From: Pelecanus crispus
Taxonomy: Eukaryota > Chordata > Aves > Pelecaniformes > Pelecanidae
Direction: 5' to 3'
NCBI RefSeq assembly: GCF_030463565.1
Contig: NC_134643.1
Span: 211,224,583 to 211,288,582 of the forward strand
DNA length: 64,000 bases
This document shows, in pieces, positions 1 to 15,985 of the stretch. How positions within the stretch are numbered: the first letter of the stretch is position 1; every line of letters begins with the position of its first letter. The translations under genes were made by a program, and so were the position numbers. The notes under the pieces were generated by a model that saw nothing but the letters and a program-made list of their open reading frames with translations, did no database searches and was not told the DNA's origin.

Positions 1-1899
1 CTTCATTTGTGCATGTAATTTGCTTCTGTGAGTGCGTAAAATACATGTTAAAGACAGGAGCAACCAAAAGAACTACCTAGTTTTAACCTCTGGATAACAC
101 CAGCAATAGAGTGATTCTAGCTATGGAGGTAGATATTCTTTTACCTAGTTCTCCAAGAGTAGTATCTGGCGCTAAATAGATTTTTTTATATTGGAGCAGT
201 GTTGAAGTGCTGTGAACATTTTCAATAAATTCATTTTTCCATTGTAAAAACAATGAAATCATAATAACAGTGGAAAGAAACTGAAGCAGCCTCCTTCCTC
301 CCCGAATTAACATGTAGCAGTGTGCAAGGAGCCCGGACACGCCAACCAGTTTTGTTAACTAACATTCTAACAAAGATCATGAGCAGCAGTTCCAAGACAG
401 CAAAACACCACCCCAACATTACTCTACGTAGCCTGGTGGGAGCTGAGCGCTCTCTGTGCCTGAAGAGGGCATCAATGAGACCAATGAGAATAATGAGCCA
501 CCTTCTAGTTCCCTTGCAAGCCACTGCTTTTTCCCCTTTTGGTTCTGGACTAAACAGGAAATAAGCATAGCAAAGCTAGGCATAGCAAGACTACAAGTCT
601 ATCTACTTCTGTCTATAGCTGTTGTGATATTTATTTCAGCACAAGGACAAAATTAATGCAAACAGCCTTTTAGATAATGTTTACATGTAGGACAAACATC
701 CCTACGACATTTAAATGCGTTACTGGATTAAGTCTCATTTTCAAATGTGATCTAGACACATGGAATTCAGAACCATATGAAAGCATCTGCTTCTGATAAA
801 CCTCATTAGATAAGCCAGCTTTATGGTTTCTTTGAGTTACTCAAGGATATGGATAAGCTGAACCTCTGCTTTTGCTGTTTCAAGTGTATAGCTTTGACTG
901 AAAGTCAACAGAAAGTAGTATCCTATGACCCAAAGTATTTAGAACAACAGGACACAGAAGTGGAGGTTTCTCAAAGCATCTTGGTACCTAACTCCTTAAA
1001 CACTTAAAAATCTGTCCCTAACACAAAAAAACCAAGAGTTGAAAACAAGATTTAGAATGGAAGTCAATATCCATTTTTACCTATACCTGAATGATGACCA
1101 TGTAAAAAGGAATAAAAATTATACTCTCTTATCTGGAGACAAACAGTAGGTTCTTGTCCCATTGAACTGGGATTTGCTTCATACCCATACTTGAAAATGC
1201 TGAGAATGCAAACAAAAAAAAGGTTTATTACTCCTCCATTTTTTTTATGTGAATATCAATGTGCACTATGCTTTTATAACAATACAAAGTTCCCATACTC
1301 AGTGATCTTAAATATCTAATGTTAAGGTCCTATGATTCTTGTGGAACACTACCACAGCTGCTAAAATAAAATAATAATTTAAAACAATCTGGGAATTTGA
1401 ATACTTTACCTACTCACTGCATATTTGCATATAGTAGGCTAACTGTACTCTATAGGGACAGAAATAAACCATAAAACCAGTTTGACAGGCCAGTTAAACC
1501 ACGCTTCTGTTCCTGTCCATATAGCCAAATTTTCCTGTTGACTTCCATCCTACATTTTTTAATATGGCATGGCTGTTGCAAGAATATCATCAAAATATAG
1601 TCAACAATCATCTGGGTACTTTAAAATTCTAGTACTTCTGCAAACTTTCTAGCACAGTAGGGATGACATTTAAGGATTTTAGTGTTTTAGAAAACATTCT
1701 ATGATATACTGACTTGTGAGCTGATATAAGTGGTCAAACGATGCTGCAGTAGACAGAATTTCAAAGGAAATGGAATACAGTTCTTTCCCTTGCTGATGCT
1801 ACTGCTGAGCTATGCAGCTTGTGATGAATATGCAACTGATTCCTTATGGAAATGAGAAACAGATAGGAAATCTACATAGTTTTGTGCTTTAGGGAGGCT
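1..1899. other. Intergenic DNA, no gene recognised
   Basis: AT-rich sequence with many stops in all frames. The longest open stretches (for example 322-564 on + and 231-524 on -) show no domain, no splice-flanked exon structure and no familiar motif. I see no CR1 consensus in this interval. It could be intergenic or part of a long intron; nothing here decides which. Confidence 0.5.
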
Positions 1900-2655
1900 T
1901 ATGAACAATAATCAAAACTACCAACTTATATCTGGATACAGGCTAGGCGATGAGTGGATTGAAAACAGCCCTGCAGAGAAGGACTTGGGGATCTTGGTGG
2001 ATGAAAAACTGAATATGAGCCGGCAATGTGCGCTCACAGTCCGGAAAGCCAATTGCATCCTGGGCTGCATCAAAAGCAGCATGGCCAGCAGGTCGAGGGA
2101 GGTGATTCTGCCCCTCTGTTCTGCTCTGGTGAGACCTCACCTGCAGTGCTGCGTCCAGCTCTGGGGCCCTCAGCACAAGAAGGACATGGACCTGTTGGAG
2201 CGGGTCCAGAGGAGGGCCACGAAAATGATCCGAGGGCTGGAGCACCTCTCCTATGACATGCTGAGAGAGTTGGGGTTGTTCAGCCTGGAGAAGAGAAGGC
2301 TCCAGGGAGACCTTACTGCAGCCTTTCAGTACTTAAAAGGGAGCCTAGAGGAAAGATGGGGGTTCTTTATTCAGGGAGTGTAGTGATAGGACAAGGGGTA
2401 ACCATTTTAAACTGAAAGAGGGTAGATTTAGATTAGATATTAGGAAGAAATTCTTTACTGTGAGGGTGGTAAGGCACTGGAACAGGTTGCCCAGAGAAGT
2501 TGTGGATGCCCCCTACCTGGAAGTGTTCGAGGCCAAGTCAGATGGGGCTTTGGGCAACCTGATCTAGTGAAAGATGTCCCTGCCTATGGCAGGGTGGGTG
2601 GAATAGATGATCTTTAAAGGTCCCTTCCAACACAAACCATTCTATGATTCTATGA
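1900..2655 (+). mobile_element. CR1 LINE, 5'-truncated: ORF2 C-terminus and 3' UTR
   Basis: The + strand reads the C-terminal part of CR1 ORF2 from about 1930, including the [13 protein letters not shown] and GDL motifs near 2260-2310. The typical 3' region follows, ending in the tail ATTCTATGATTCTATGA near 2639-2655. The frame breaks near 2380, so it cannot code. The left edge is fuzzy (1900-1940). It ends about 175 bp before the GC-rich tandem array. Confidence 0.9.
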
Positions 2656-2830
2656 CAATAAGGAAAAGGCCCAGGAGGTTTCCCCCAAAAGACCACACAA
2701 AGCAGAAGAACCATCCAATGGCTCATGAATCAGAAAAATTTATTTCAAAGTGAGTTTCAGAGTGAGAGGGAGGGTGGCGCAGAGCTCCCCTTGTCCACGG
2801 CTGTGGGGAGCCTCCAGCTGCCTGTGGGAC

Positions 2831-4030
2831 CATGGCGCGGTGCAGACTGGGGCTGCGTGTGCTTCCTTGTCCTTAGGTCAATGGCTTTGTCGAAAGCCAC
2901 AGAAATCTCTGGCTGAGTGGCTGCAGAGGGAGGAGATGGGAGTGCGCCATGGTCTGGTCCTGTCCCTGTCTGGGCCTGCAGCTGTAAAAGGCAGGAAAAC
3001 AAGCCAAGGGGCAGCCAGCCTGGCTCAGCATGGGCAACCCCTGCCCAGGGCTCTGCCAGGCTCTAAACACCTTAACTTTGTGTCAGCATCCCTGCAGAAG
3101 GTCACGAATCTCCCTGACTGTGTCTGAGGACAGGAGCGCGCCATGGTCTGGTCCTGTCCCTGTCTGGGCCTGCGGCTGTAAAAGGCAGGAAAACAAGCCA
3201 AGGGGCAGCCAGCCTGGCTCAGCATGGGCAACCCCTGCCCGGGGCTCTGCCAGGCTCTAAACACCTTAACTTTGTGTCAGCGTCCATGCAGAAGGTCACG
3301 AATCTCCCTGACTGTGGCCGAGGACAGGACTGTGCTATGGTCTAGTCCGGTCCTGTCCCTGCCTGGGCCTGCAGCTGTAAAAAGCAGGAAAACAAGCCAA
3401 GGGGCAGCCAGCCTGGCTCAGCATGGGCAACCCCTGCCCGGGGCTCTGCCAGGCTCTAAACACCTTAACTTTGTGTCAGCATCCCTGCAGAAGGTCACTA
3501 ATCTCCCTGACTGTGTCTGAGGACAGGAGCGCGCCATGGTCTGGTCCTGTTCCTGTCTGGGGCTGCGGCTGTAAAAGGCAGGAAAACAAGCCAAGGGGCA
3601 ACCAGCCTGGCTCAGCATGGGCAACCCCTGCCCAGGGCTCTGCCAGGATCTAGATGCCTTAACTTTGTGTCGGCGTCCATGCAGAAGGTAGCGAATCTCC
3701 CTGAGTGTGGCTGAGGACAGGAGCACGCCATGGTCTGGTCCTGTCCCTGTCTGGGCCTGCGGCTGTAAAAGGCAGGAAAACAAGCCAAGGGGCAGCCAGC
3801 CTGGCTCAGCATGGGCAACCCCTGCCCGGGGCTCTGCCAGGCTCTAAGATGCCTTAACTTTGTGTCAGCGTCCATGCAGAAGGTCACGAATCTCCCTGAC
3901 TGTGGCCAAGGACAGGACTGCGCCATGGTCTGGTCCTGTCCTTGCGTGAGCCTCCGGCCCTGGAAGACAAAGGAGGAGCAGCCGCCATCTGTCGCGCCAT
4001 GGGCAACCCCTGCCTCCCTGCCTGGGCCCA
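2831..4030. repeat. Tandem array of ~194-bp GC-rich units
   Basis: The landmark CATGGTCTGG recurs at 2948, 3142, 3336 (one base changed), 3535, 3729 and 3924, so unit lengths are 194, 194, 199, 194 and 195 bp. The 199-bp unit carries a 5-bp local duplication near 3346-3352. A shortened, diverged unit precedes the array (2831-2947) and a diverged partial one follows (3924 to about 4030). Each unit contains a GGCAGGAAAACAAGCC block, a CATGGGCAACCCCTGCC block and a CCTTAACTTTGTGTC block. The short ORFs in the array rotate frame because 194 is not divisible by three, so this is a minisatellite or satellite-like repeat, not a gene. Units carry A or B variants (see findings). Confidence 0.92.
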
Positions 4031-4935
4031 GCAGCCCTGCCCGCCCCTCCCTGCCCTCCTCCCTGCCCTCTCGCCTCGGCCCTCGCTCACCCGCCCGCTC
4101 GCCTCCAGTCTGGGCCGGCTCACCGCGCAGCCCCTTCTACACCCGTCCTGGGCGGCCGTGTCACCAACCCCTGTGACATGGCCGCCACCAACGTTCTGCC
4201 CGCTGTGACACCACCACCGCAGCCCGGGGGGAGCCAGGGCTGACGGAAGGCCCAGCTCTGGGCCGCCCGGGGAGAAAGTGCCATCGCTCTTCAGCCTTGT
4301 TACATGCAGCGGGATGGACAAACCCCATACCTCCAGCACACTGGGAAAACAGCCAACATGGCGAGCCCGCTGTCACTCCTGCCTGTGTGGGGACAGCCTC
4401 TCACTTCGGGCTGCGGTCACCTCACAGCCCCTCAGCGTCCTGTCCCGCCCCACCTCCCCTGGGCCTCCTCCTTGCTGTCAGGGCCAGGGCAGGGCGAGGT
4501 GGAGCTCAGCATGAGGGCGCAGACAAGTAAATGTGGTGTCTAAACACCCGGGAGCTGTTCAGGGGTTTAACACACTGACCTAGCGCCACTTGGGCTGTCT
4601 TACAGCCCAGTACCCTATGGATACACGTGAAGCTGGCAGACAGGACACGGGACCTGGGAACAATGCCCTGAATGCTCATTTTAGTCCCAGCTGTAACACC
4701 TAGAAGTCCGCTGGCTCCATGCAGGGACAGCTGGCTCGCCCCCGGCTGCGGGAGCAGGGCTCCGGTGTCTGGAAGCAGGCTCCGCAGTGTCCCTGCAGGT
4801 GCTGCGAGGGGCCTCGCCCGGCCTGCAGCCGCTGCAGCAGGGCAGGGCAGGGCTGGCGTGGACGCCGCACCGCGCTGCTCTGCTCTGCCTGGGGGTCTCA
4901 GGCACCCCACGGCCTCCCAAATGGCACCGGGTACT
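3950..4935. other. CpG-rich, island-like block
   Basis: GC-rich sequence with densely spaced CG dinucleotides, especially 3985-4150, 4200-4270 and 4735-4925, in sharp contrast to the AT-rich surroundings. It directly follows the 194-bp array. No exon, TATA box or coding frame is convincing. It could be a CpG-island promoter of an unannotated transcript, the body of a solo LTR (see 5140-5360), or GC-rich repeat debris. Experimental methylation or transcript data would be needed to choose. Confidence 0.5.
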
Positions 4936-5139
4936 CATCTGCTAGGAGCAGAACACCCTGTACAGATCAATTCATGTGCTTGAAGCTGGGTCTCCAGGGC
5001 ACGTCAGACGCCCTGGGGTGTCTGGCCTGATCCCAGGAGGCCACTTCAGAGACCTCCTGTAGACCCTGCCATGCACAGCAGCTCTACGGCCGGGAGGAGT
5101 TGGGGCGGAGGAGGGAAGTGGAGACTGGAAAAAGGTGGT

Positions 5140-5360
5140 ACAGGGAAAGCGTTGCGTTAATTTTTGTCTGTTTCTCACTAGCCACATCTATTTTAACTGG
5201 AAATAAGTTTTCCCAAGTTGAGCCTGTTTAGCCTGTGACAGTAACTTGTAAGGGATCTCCCTGTCTTTCGACCCAGCAGCTTTTTCACCCTATTTCTCCC
5301 CTGGGGGAATGAGTTCATGGCTGGTGGGCATCTGGCGCCGGCCAAGGTTAACCTGCCCCA
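5140..5360 (+). mobile_element. ERVL-type LTR fragment, 3' part
   Basis: The run from about 5155 through AATAAGTTTTCCCAAGTTGAG (5201-5221), the stretch CCTGTGACAGTAACTTG (5231-5247), GGATCTCCCTGTC and finally TGGTGGGCATCTGGCGCCGG (5322-5341) resembles, from memory, the polyadenylation/R/U5 end of avian ERVL LTRs. The end CCCCA at 5356-5360 would be the LTR 3' end. A TGTGGTGTCTAAACAC start at 4532 would give an LTR of about 830 bp, but no matching target duplication is visible, so the 5' boundary is open. No gag or pol frame is attached. Confidence 0.6.
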
Positions 5361-6244
5361 GTGGGTATGTACTGCAGTAACCTGCTTGGAGTGTACGTAC
5401 TGTAGGTACGGGGGCGAGGGGTGGCCATTTTAGTTTATGAACTCTTCTGCTGTATGGTTCTCAAATAGTGTTTCTAATCCTGTAAAAATTTGAACACAGA
5501 TATAAGCCTGTTTCCTTCCATAGAGTAGTTCATATGTGTAAAGCTGCTCAAGTGGATTTTATAATCAGGCACTTTTTTCCCTTTTTCCTTGGGAATCATC
5601 CATGTGTACCGTAATCTAAAAATCTAACCCTCACCTTGGTTACTCGTGAGACTAGCGTAAGGTCTCAAAGAACATACTGCAACAACTGTTCATGATCAAA
5701 CTGTGGTAAGACCCGGAGATTCATTCTTCAAGGAAGATTCTCATCAGAAAGAGCAGACTGATGCAGCTGATTAGACCTGGGACTAAACCCCAGTTTATTA
5801 ATCGTGATATTGGCTTTTTTGAGCATAATTTCCTTTCCCTAGCTATAGTATATAAACATTTCATATGTATGTATATGTTTATAAAGTGTTTGGATAATAT
5901 ATATATAGTATAAAAGAACAACAATACAATAATAATATATTTTTTCCTGACAATTTTAGATTGGGTCCACTAACGATTTTATAATGGGCATAGCTTTATA
6001 TACTTACAGCCTCACTATACATATCTAAAGTGTTTGCAGACTCAAGGCTTAAGAAAACACAGAACACATTTACAAGAGTTTAGGTGATTGAAATCCTTAG
6101 TATAGAGAATAAATATTCCAGTAGTAAGCTTGAAGTGCAAAAACAGCTGTAATGAAGCATTCTTAATTGCATTAAGAACCACAAATTAGAATTGTATTGT
6201 TTTAAGGCATATTAGCAAAAATATTCCAAATGTGAGATCTGTTT

Positions 6245-6345
6245 GACTGAGAAACAGTCTCCCAAGGGGAGTCATAGAAGCAACTTTGAAACATTTAAAA
6301 TTAGACTGAATAAAGTATAATAAAAAAATCACACTAAGAAATCTT
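6245..6345 (+). mobile_element. Ancient CR1/L3-like fragment
   Basis: The stretch with GAAACAGTCTCCCAAGG (6251-6267) and ATTTAAAATTAGACTGAATA (6293-6312) follows the order of the conserved end of CR1-clade ORF2 (the region reading roughly as RLPREVV, then an F-K-R-L-D motif). It is too diverged to translate. Recognition is by eye only. Confidence 0.45.
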
Positions 6346-9290
6346 AATGACCTGACAATAAAAGGGACCAGAAATTTAATGTGTTCTTAAGTCTAATTTC
6401 TGTGATTACAATTCTTGCTATATTCTATCTTCATAGACAGCTAGCTACTAAGTCAGGCAACTCTCATGTCTACTTACCAATTTGCACTTGTACCCCTATA
6501 ACATTTATTTTATGAAAAACAAATGTCTAAAAGAATCTATTTTCCTATCAGTTGTATTTTCTCTCTTGGTGTCATAACAATATGACAATATTGTCTGGGA
6601 GACTTATTCTTACCAAAAAATAGACAACTGAGTCAGTTAAGTATAAAGACCATGGAAAGTTGCAAGTCAGTAACTACAGGGGACTCTCAGACTAACAGGG
6701 TATTCAGGTAGCAAGAAAGGCATAATGTGGAGCTGGTTCCTACTGAAGTCACTAGCAGTTAGGATAGTCTTTCAGATGTGAGAAGTATTAGTACAGACTT
6801 TCAAAGCTGTTGTAATTCCATGTAGACATTCCAGCCACAAACATCAGTCTTTCCTGGAAGTTTCCATTCAGTATTTGACTTAACTTGGTAACTGAATTGT
6901 TGAACATAACTGGTCTTAAAAATATGCCAGTGCTTACCTTGCAGCTTGGTGTCAAATACGTAGAGAACCAGAGTACCCAGCTCCCATTGCTGCCTCCACA
7001 CTTTTAAAAATCAAGTTAGATACATGTCTGAATTGTTAGATAGCTTTGACATGGTGGCTCATTAGCCTATATTGGGGAAAAAAAAAAAGCAGGAAATTGA
7101 TCTGTGTCCATGAAGTCCTATAATTATCAACGAACCAAAGTTCTTGGCACATATGTCACTGCTCAGTTATCCTTATCATCTCTGTATCTTGGGGCCTGGA
7201 GCATCTAACCAAGAGCACAGGTTTTGCTCACAGCTGGATAATCACCTTATTTTCATGCCATTGAGAAGAATGAGGGTATTTGGACATTTTACAAGTGATA
7301 AGCCTAGGTGTAATTGACAGTGACATTACACAGTTGAAAATTTAAGCTTAAAAGGAAAATAAATATGATATTTTTCCAGAGAAAATTCTACAAAGCTGGG
7401 TCTTCCTAAAAACTACTTGGCACAAAACTCTAATTTGGGCATGATAGGTAATAATCCTGTGTTGGCAGGAGGGATGATCAGATGACTCATGACAGTGGCC
7501 CTCCACATCTCTTATTTTTATGATTTCCATTATGATTTTAGCAGAGGGCTACCTCTTTGTTGGCAGACAAGAGCATGTGCAGCAAGTGCAGCATATCACA
7601 GCCAAGTTTCTGTATCTCCAGGTCCTGTTTATGAAAGGAATAGATTGGCAAAAGCAAAGTGAAGTAAAACCACTCGTCCCCTCTTGGCAGGCAGCTGGGC
7701 TGGGCTCTGATTTGCAGCCAGGGAGTTTCTGTCTAGCCCCATGTTTACTATTCACAGTTGCTGAACCAAGAGCTCTCTAAACTGCAACCACTGCAGTTCA
7801 TGTTTTCTTTTTATTCTGAGAGCCAGGAGTAATCTGGAGCACAAATAAGAGCAACGAACAGACAAAATTAGCCCTGTGTTGTAAAAGGACTGCAGTTATA
7901 TTATTCTGTTACATTTCTGTGTTAAATAATGGACACTAATTAGTGCCCCAGGTTAAAATAATACCTGTGTTGTATTGTTCAAGTCAGCACAAAGCCATGC
8001 GACAGCCCCCCAGTTTCAATGTCAGTGGGTGCTTGGCAGCCTGTTCCAGAACATTTGTATCAGTGTTTAATGACTGGTTTGGCTCTCCATCTCTGCTTGG
8101 AAAAATACTTTTCTTCTGAACTCCAAGGAGTAGCAGTCACAGCTCTCTGTTTAGGGATAAACAGTCAGAATTCAAGATTTAGTGCTCATTTTACTCCTCA
8201 TTCCCTTTTTTGTGGGATATATCATCACTTTTCTTATTACCTGAACTGAATCTATAAAATAAACTACTTCTATTATCAGTTTTACTAGTTTGTATTATAC
8301 CCTGTCTCCTCATCCCTTGCCTGTTTGTCTTTTTGGGACCTGGAGCTGCAAATGATATCAATATGGGTACACCAAGTACTGTGAAGGACAAGATCAGACT
8401 TTGAATTTGTAAAGCTCAGAGAGGGATCCCACCCTCTTGCATGACTGTATAGCTGTGATGACACTCAAATTGCTCCTAGAAACACATTCATAATTATTTA
8501 TGATTTTTCAGATGTTGGCATTGTGTCAAGCAGTACCAACCTTACCCAAAATAAGCTAATTCTGGGAACAGCTGAGCCCAAAACTCTGTTCTTTGTTTCC
8601 ATCTAGATGTATTACAGCCAAAGAAATGGATCCAGCAAATAGAACATATTAGATCCTTCTGGGCTCCCACTGATGGTTTCCCAAAGCAGAGCAGACTTAA
8701 TTAATAGCAGAACCATGGGGCAGCTCTGAAGACATTGGTAAACACGCATTTTAGTATTTTTTACAGTTTTTCTTAGAATTTAGTGAATGTTTGTTTTTAA
8801 ATACAACACCTGAACTTGCTTCAAAAGTACATATGTGATGAGAAAGTATTCCAGGGAAAGAGCAGAACAACAGAAGCTTTCCGCCCAGATGGGCTAAAGC
8901 TAAGGTAAAATCTGTTTGCAATACCCACTGCTAAGAGATTAAGTGTTCGGTATGACTCTCATTTATTGAATAATGCTATAGCTTAATAATTGAGGCAAAA
9001 AACATTCCCTCTTGTACTTCTGCCCTTTGTGTTAATTACATTGATTCACACTGAATTTAAGAAGATGAATTAAGGATTGACCATTGGACGCACATTATAT
9101 CCTGTATGCAGTATTCATCATAAAATACACCATAAGGATAAAAGGCAAAGCTACTGCACAAACCTGTGTGCCTTAGCAATCCTTCCTCTGACCAGCATGG
9201 CTGTCAGCTTCATTATCTCTCTTACAACTCTGAATCAGTGTCAATGTATTATGAAGGGCAAATGATCTGAAATCCTAGGAAGACCAAAGA

Positions 9291-9304
9291 TTTTTTTTTT
9301 TTTT
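9291..9304 (+). repeat. Poly(T) run, 14 bases
   Basis: An uninterrupted T run with no retroposon body recognisable on either side. Confidence 0.9.
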
Positions 9305-10412
9305 ATTACTGACGTATTTTTGACCAAAAACCATTGACAAGACCAGATTGTTAGTGTTACTAGTTTGATTCATCTAAGTATTTGCATTTTCTGTGCCACC
9401 TGGACAAAGAAGTTTATCCTTAAATGAACTATCACTACCTCTTGCTGGTATATTAGCTATAATGTAGGATCTATGTAATTAAAAAAGCAAAGTAAGCACC
9501 AGCAACTTCCATAGCACACTGAGAGAATGCTGAAATCATCATTAAATAGAGCTGACTTGCAAGTACTACTCGGCATGCCAGAAAACAGAAGCCAATAGCT
9601 GTTTTTACAAATGCAAAGGTCCTGTGTCCAAAATGGCTTCATTTCACTGTGACTGAGAGTTTCTGAGAGCAATCATTTCATGTAGTCATTAGTTTATTCT
9701 GGCACAATAAGTAACTGCCTGTTCTTGAATGAAGTGAGAGCCTGTGATCTTAGAGATGGTGTACAGTAATCTGTACTGGTAAAGATCTAAGAAATCCAAT
9801 AAATCAAAGTCCACCTGTACATTAGTTCATAAGACCCCCCTCAAAATGCCTTTTGGAATATTCATAAATCGGAAAATAAGGAAATTTTCACCATCTGTAA
9901 CATACAGAAGGACGGGGACCAGCAGCTGCTCACGTGTTAAACCAAAGTCCTCCTAGCAAGGAGACACACAGCAGGTCTCTCCTTTGCCTGTGACTGCAAC
10001 TTTGGCTTCAGATCTGCGGTGGGAGCAGTGTCCAGAGCACACCCTCCTGCCTGTGGTCACCCTTCCACTATTTCAGTATTGTCACTAATGTGGGTCCCTA
10101 CTACAGACCTGCTTGCAGTTCAACAGCTCTACACTATTCATCTAGCTTATTCTGTCTCATCTGAATGCACATATTTTATGAACCTGACTGGGAGTAACTG
10201 GTGTTTGAAGCATACAGTCACTGGTAAAATTAAAACGTGTTTGATGATTGCTTTCTCATTAGATATGTGATACCATTTATGGGCCAGAAATCATATAGTG
10301 CCTTGCTCATGTTTACATTCATATTAATTAAAATTGTACCAAGTATGTTTTAGGTTCTGTCACAGAAAAACAGAAAGACAGCATTTTCCAGGAGTAGCTG
10401 CAACAACATTGA

Positions 10413-10715
10413 CAGAATCATAGAAACATAGAATGGTTTGGATTGGAAGGGACCTTTAGAGATCATCTAGCCCAAGCCCACTGCAATGAGCAGGGACACC
10501 TTCTACTAGACCAGGTTGCTCAAAGCCCCATCCAACCTGGCCTCGAACACTTCCAGGCATCCACAGGGGGCATCCACAACTTCTCCAGGCAACCTGTTCC
10601 AGTGCCTTACCACCCTCACAGTGAAGAATTTCTTCCTTATATCTAATCTAAATTTACCCTCTTCCAGTTTAAAATGGTTACCCCTTGTCCTATCACTACA
10701 TGCCCTTGTAAAACA
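10413..10715 (-). mobile_element. CR1 LINE 3' end, minus strand
   Basis: It starts with the reverse complement of the CR1 tail (AGAATCATAGAAACATAGAATGG from 10414) and the TTGGAAGGGACCTTTAGAG block. It continues through the AACCTGTTCCAGTGCC and CAGTGAAGAATTTCTTCCTTAT blocks (end of ORF2 in reverse). It is truncated at about 10715. No coding capacity. Confidence 0.93.
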
Positions 10716-14590
<3,875 letters not shown>

Positions 14591-15718
14591 AACATAGAAT
14601 CATAGAATTGTTTAGGTTGGAAAAGACCTTTAAGATCACCAGATCCAACCGTTAACCTAATGCTGCCAAGTCCACCACTAAGCCAGGTCCCTAAGTGCCA
14701 CATCTACACATCTTTTAAATGCTTCCAGGGATGGGGACTCAACCGCTTCCCTGGGCAGCCTGTTCCAATGCTTGACAAACCTTTCCGTGAAGAAATTTTT
14801 CCTAATATCCAATCTAAACCTCCCTTGGTGCAGCCTGAGGTTGTTTCCTCTCGTCCTATCACTTGTTACTTGGGAGAAGAGACCAACACCCACCTCACTA
14901 CAACCTCCTTTCAGGTAGTTGTAGAGAGTGATAAGGTCTCCCCTCAGCCTCCTCTTCTCTAGGCTAAACAACCCCAGTTCCCTCAGCCGCTCCTCATAAG
15001 GCCTGTGCTCCACACCCTTCACCAGCTTCGTTGCCCTTCTCTGGACACGCTCCAGCACCTCAATGTCTTTCTTGTACTGAGGGGCCCAAAACTGGACACA
15101 GTATTCAAGGTGCGGCCTCACCAGGGCCAAGTATGGTCACTTCCCTGTTCCTGCTGGCCACACTATTCCTGATACAAGCCAGGATGCTCTTCATCTTCTT
15201 GACCACACTGCTGGCTCATGTTCAGCCAGCTGTCAACCAACATCTCCAGGTGCTTTTCCGCCAGACAGCTTTCCAGCCACTCTTCCCCAAACCTGTAGTG
15301 TTGCATGGGGTTGTTATGACCCAAGTGTGGGACCCAGCCTCGGCCCATCAATCCAGCCTGTCCAGGTCCCTCTGTGTCTCTTCCTACCCTCGAGCAGATC
15401 AACACTCCCACCCAACTTGCTGTCGTCTGCAAACTTACTGAGGGTGCACTCGATCCCCTCATCCAGATTATTGATAAAGATATTAAACAGAACCGGCCCC
15501 AGTACTGAGCCCTGGGGAACACCGCTTGTGACCGGCCGCCAACCATATTTAACTCCATTCACCACCACTCATTGGGCCCAGCCATCCAGCCAGATTTTAC
15601 CCAGCAAAGCATGCACCCATCCAAGCCATGAGTAACCAGTTTCTCCAGGAGAATGCTGTGGGAGATGGTGTCAAAGGCTTTACTAGAGTCTAGGTAGACA
15701 ACATCCACATGATTATGT
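14591..15718 (-). mobile_element. CR1 LINE, longer 5'-truncated copy, minus strand
   Basis: Read on the minus strand, it runs from the reverse transcriptase region (15718 down; a frame with the residues [10 protein letters not shown] near 15500-15525 marks RT) through the ORF2 C-terminus ([17 protein letters not shown] near 15070-15125) to the 3' tail at 14591-14610. It belongs to the subfamily with AAAAGACCTTTAAGATCA. Frames are broken several times. It is of the same subfamily and orientation as 34893-35530. Confidence 0.93.
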
Positions 15719-15945
15719 TTAGGCCCTTGCTAAGGGTTGTTCCACATCATGCAGGGCCTAACTGTAATGTTGATTTTGGGGCTGTAAGGACCCTCCAAGG
15801 CAATTGTTATGACTGATTTATTCGAGTCAATTGTCTGGTCAAATGCATGGTCAGAAACTAGCTTCAGTTTGAAGTCCAGATACTGGTATTGAGAAAAAAG
15901 TTATGCTTGGAAGCCACAAACTGGAGTAGTTTTTTATACAACACC

Positions 15946-15985
15946 CTCAGAGGAGATTGGAGATAGCTCAGAGGAGATTGGAGAA
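15946..15985. repeat. 22-bp tandem duplication, two copies
   Basis: CTCAGAGGAGATTGGAGA occurs at 15946-15963 and again at 15968-15985, separated by TAGC, giving a period of 22 bp. A local duplication with no coding context. Confidence 0.9.

Larger units (their letters stand above)
5361..10412. other. Intergenic DNA, no gene recognised
   Basis: AT-rich, with no ORF that resembles a known protein. It contains one ancient CR1-like fragment (6245-6345, listed separately), an A-run near 7077-7088 and a T-run at 9291-9304. ORFs of up to 86 codons (such as 7520-7780) look random in composition. Confidence 0.5.

Noticed and set aside
2750..3926. Several overlapping ORFs of 65-125 codons on both strands
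   Set aside because: They are the same 194-bp tandem unit read in rotating frames. The period is not a multiple of three, so no protein repeat is maintained.
2831..4030. CRISPR-like regular repeat spacing
   Set aside because: The whole 194-bp unit repeats, with no short repeat separated by unique spacers, and the host is a vertebrate.
14678..15568. Minus-strand ORFs of 84-150 codons with reverse-transcriptase motifs as a gene
   Set aside because: They belong to a 5'-truncated CR1 copy with several frame breaks and a CR1 tail.
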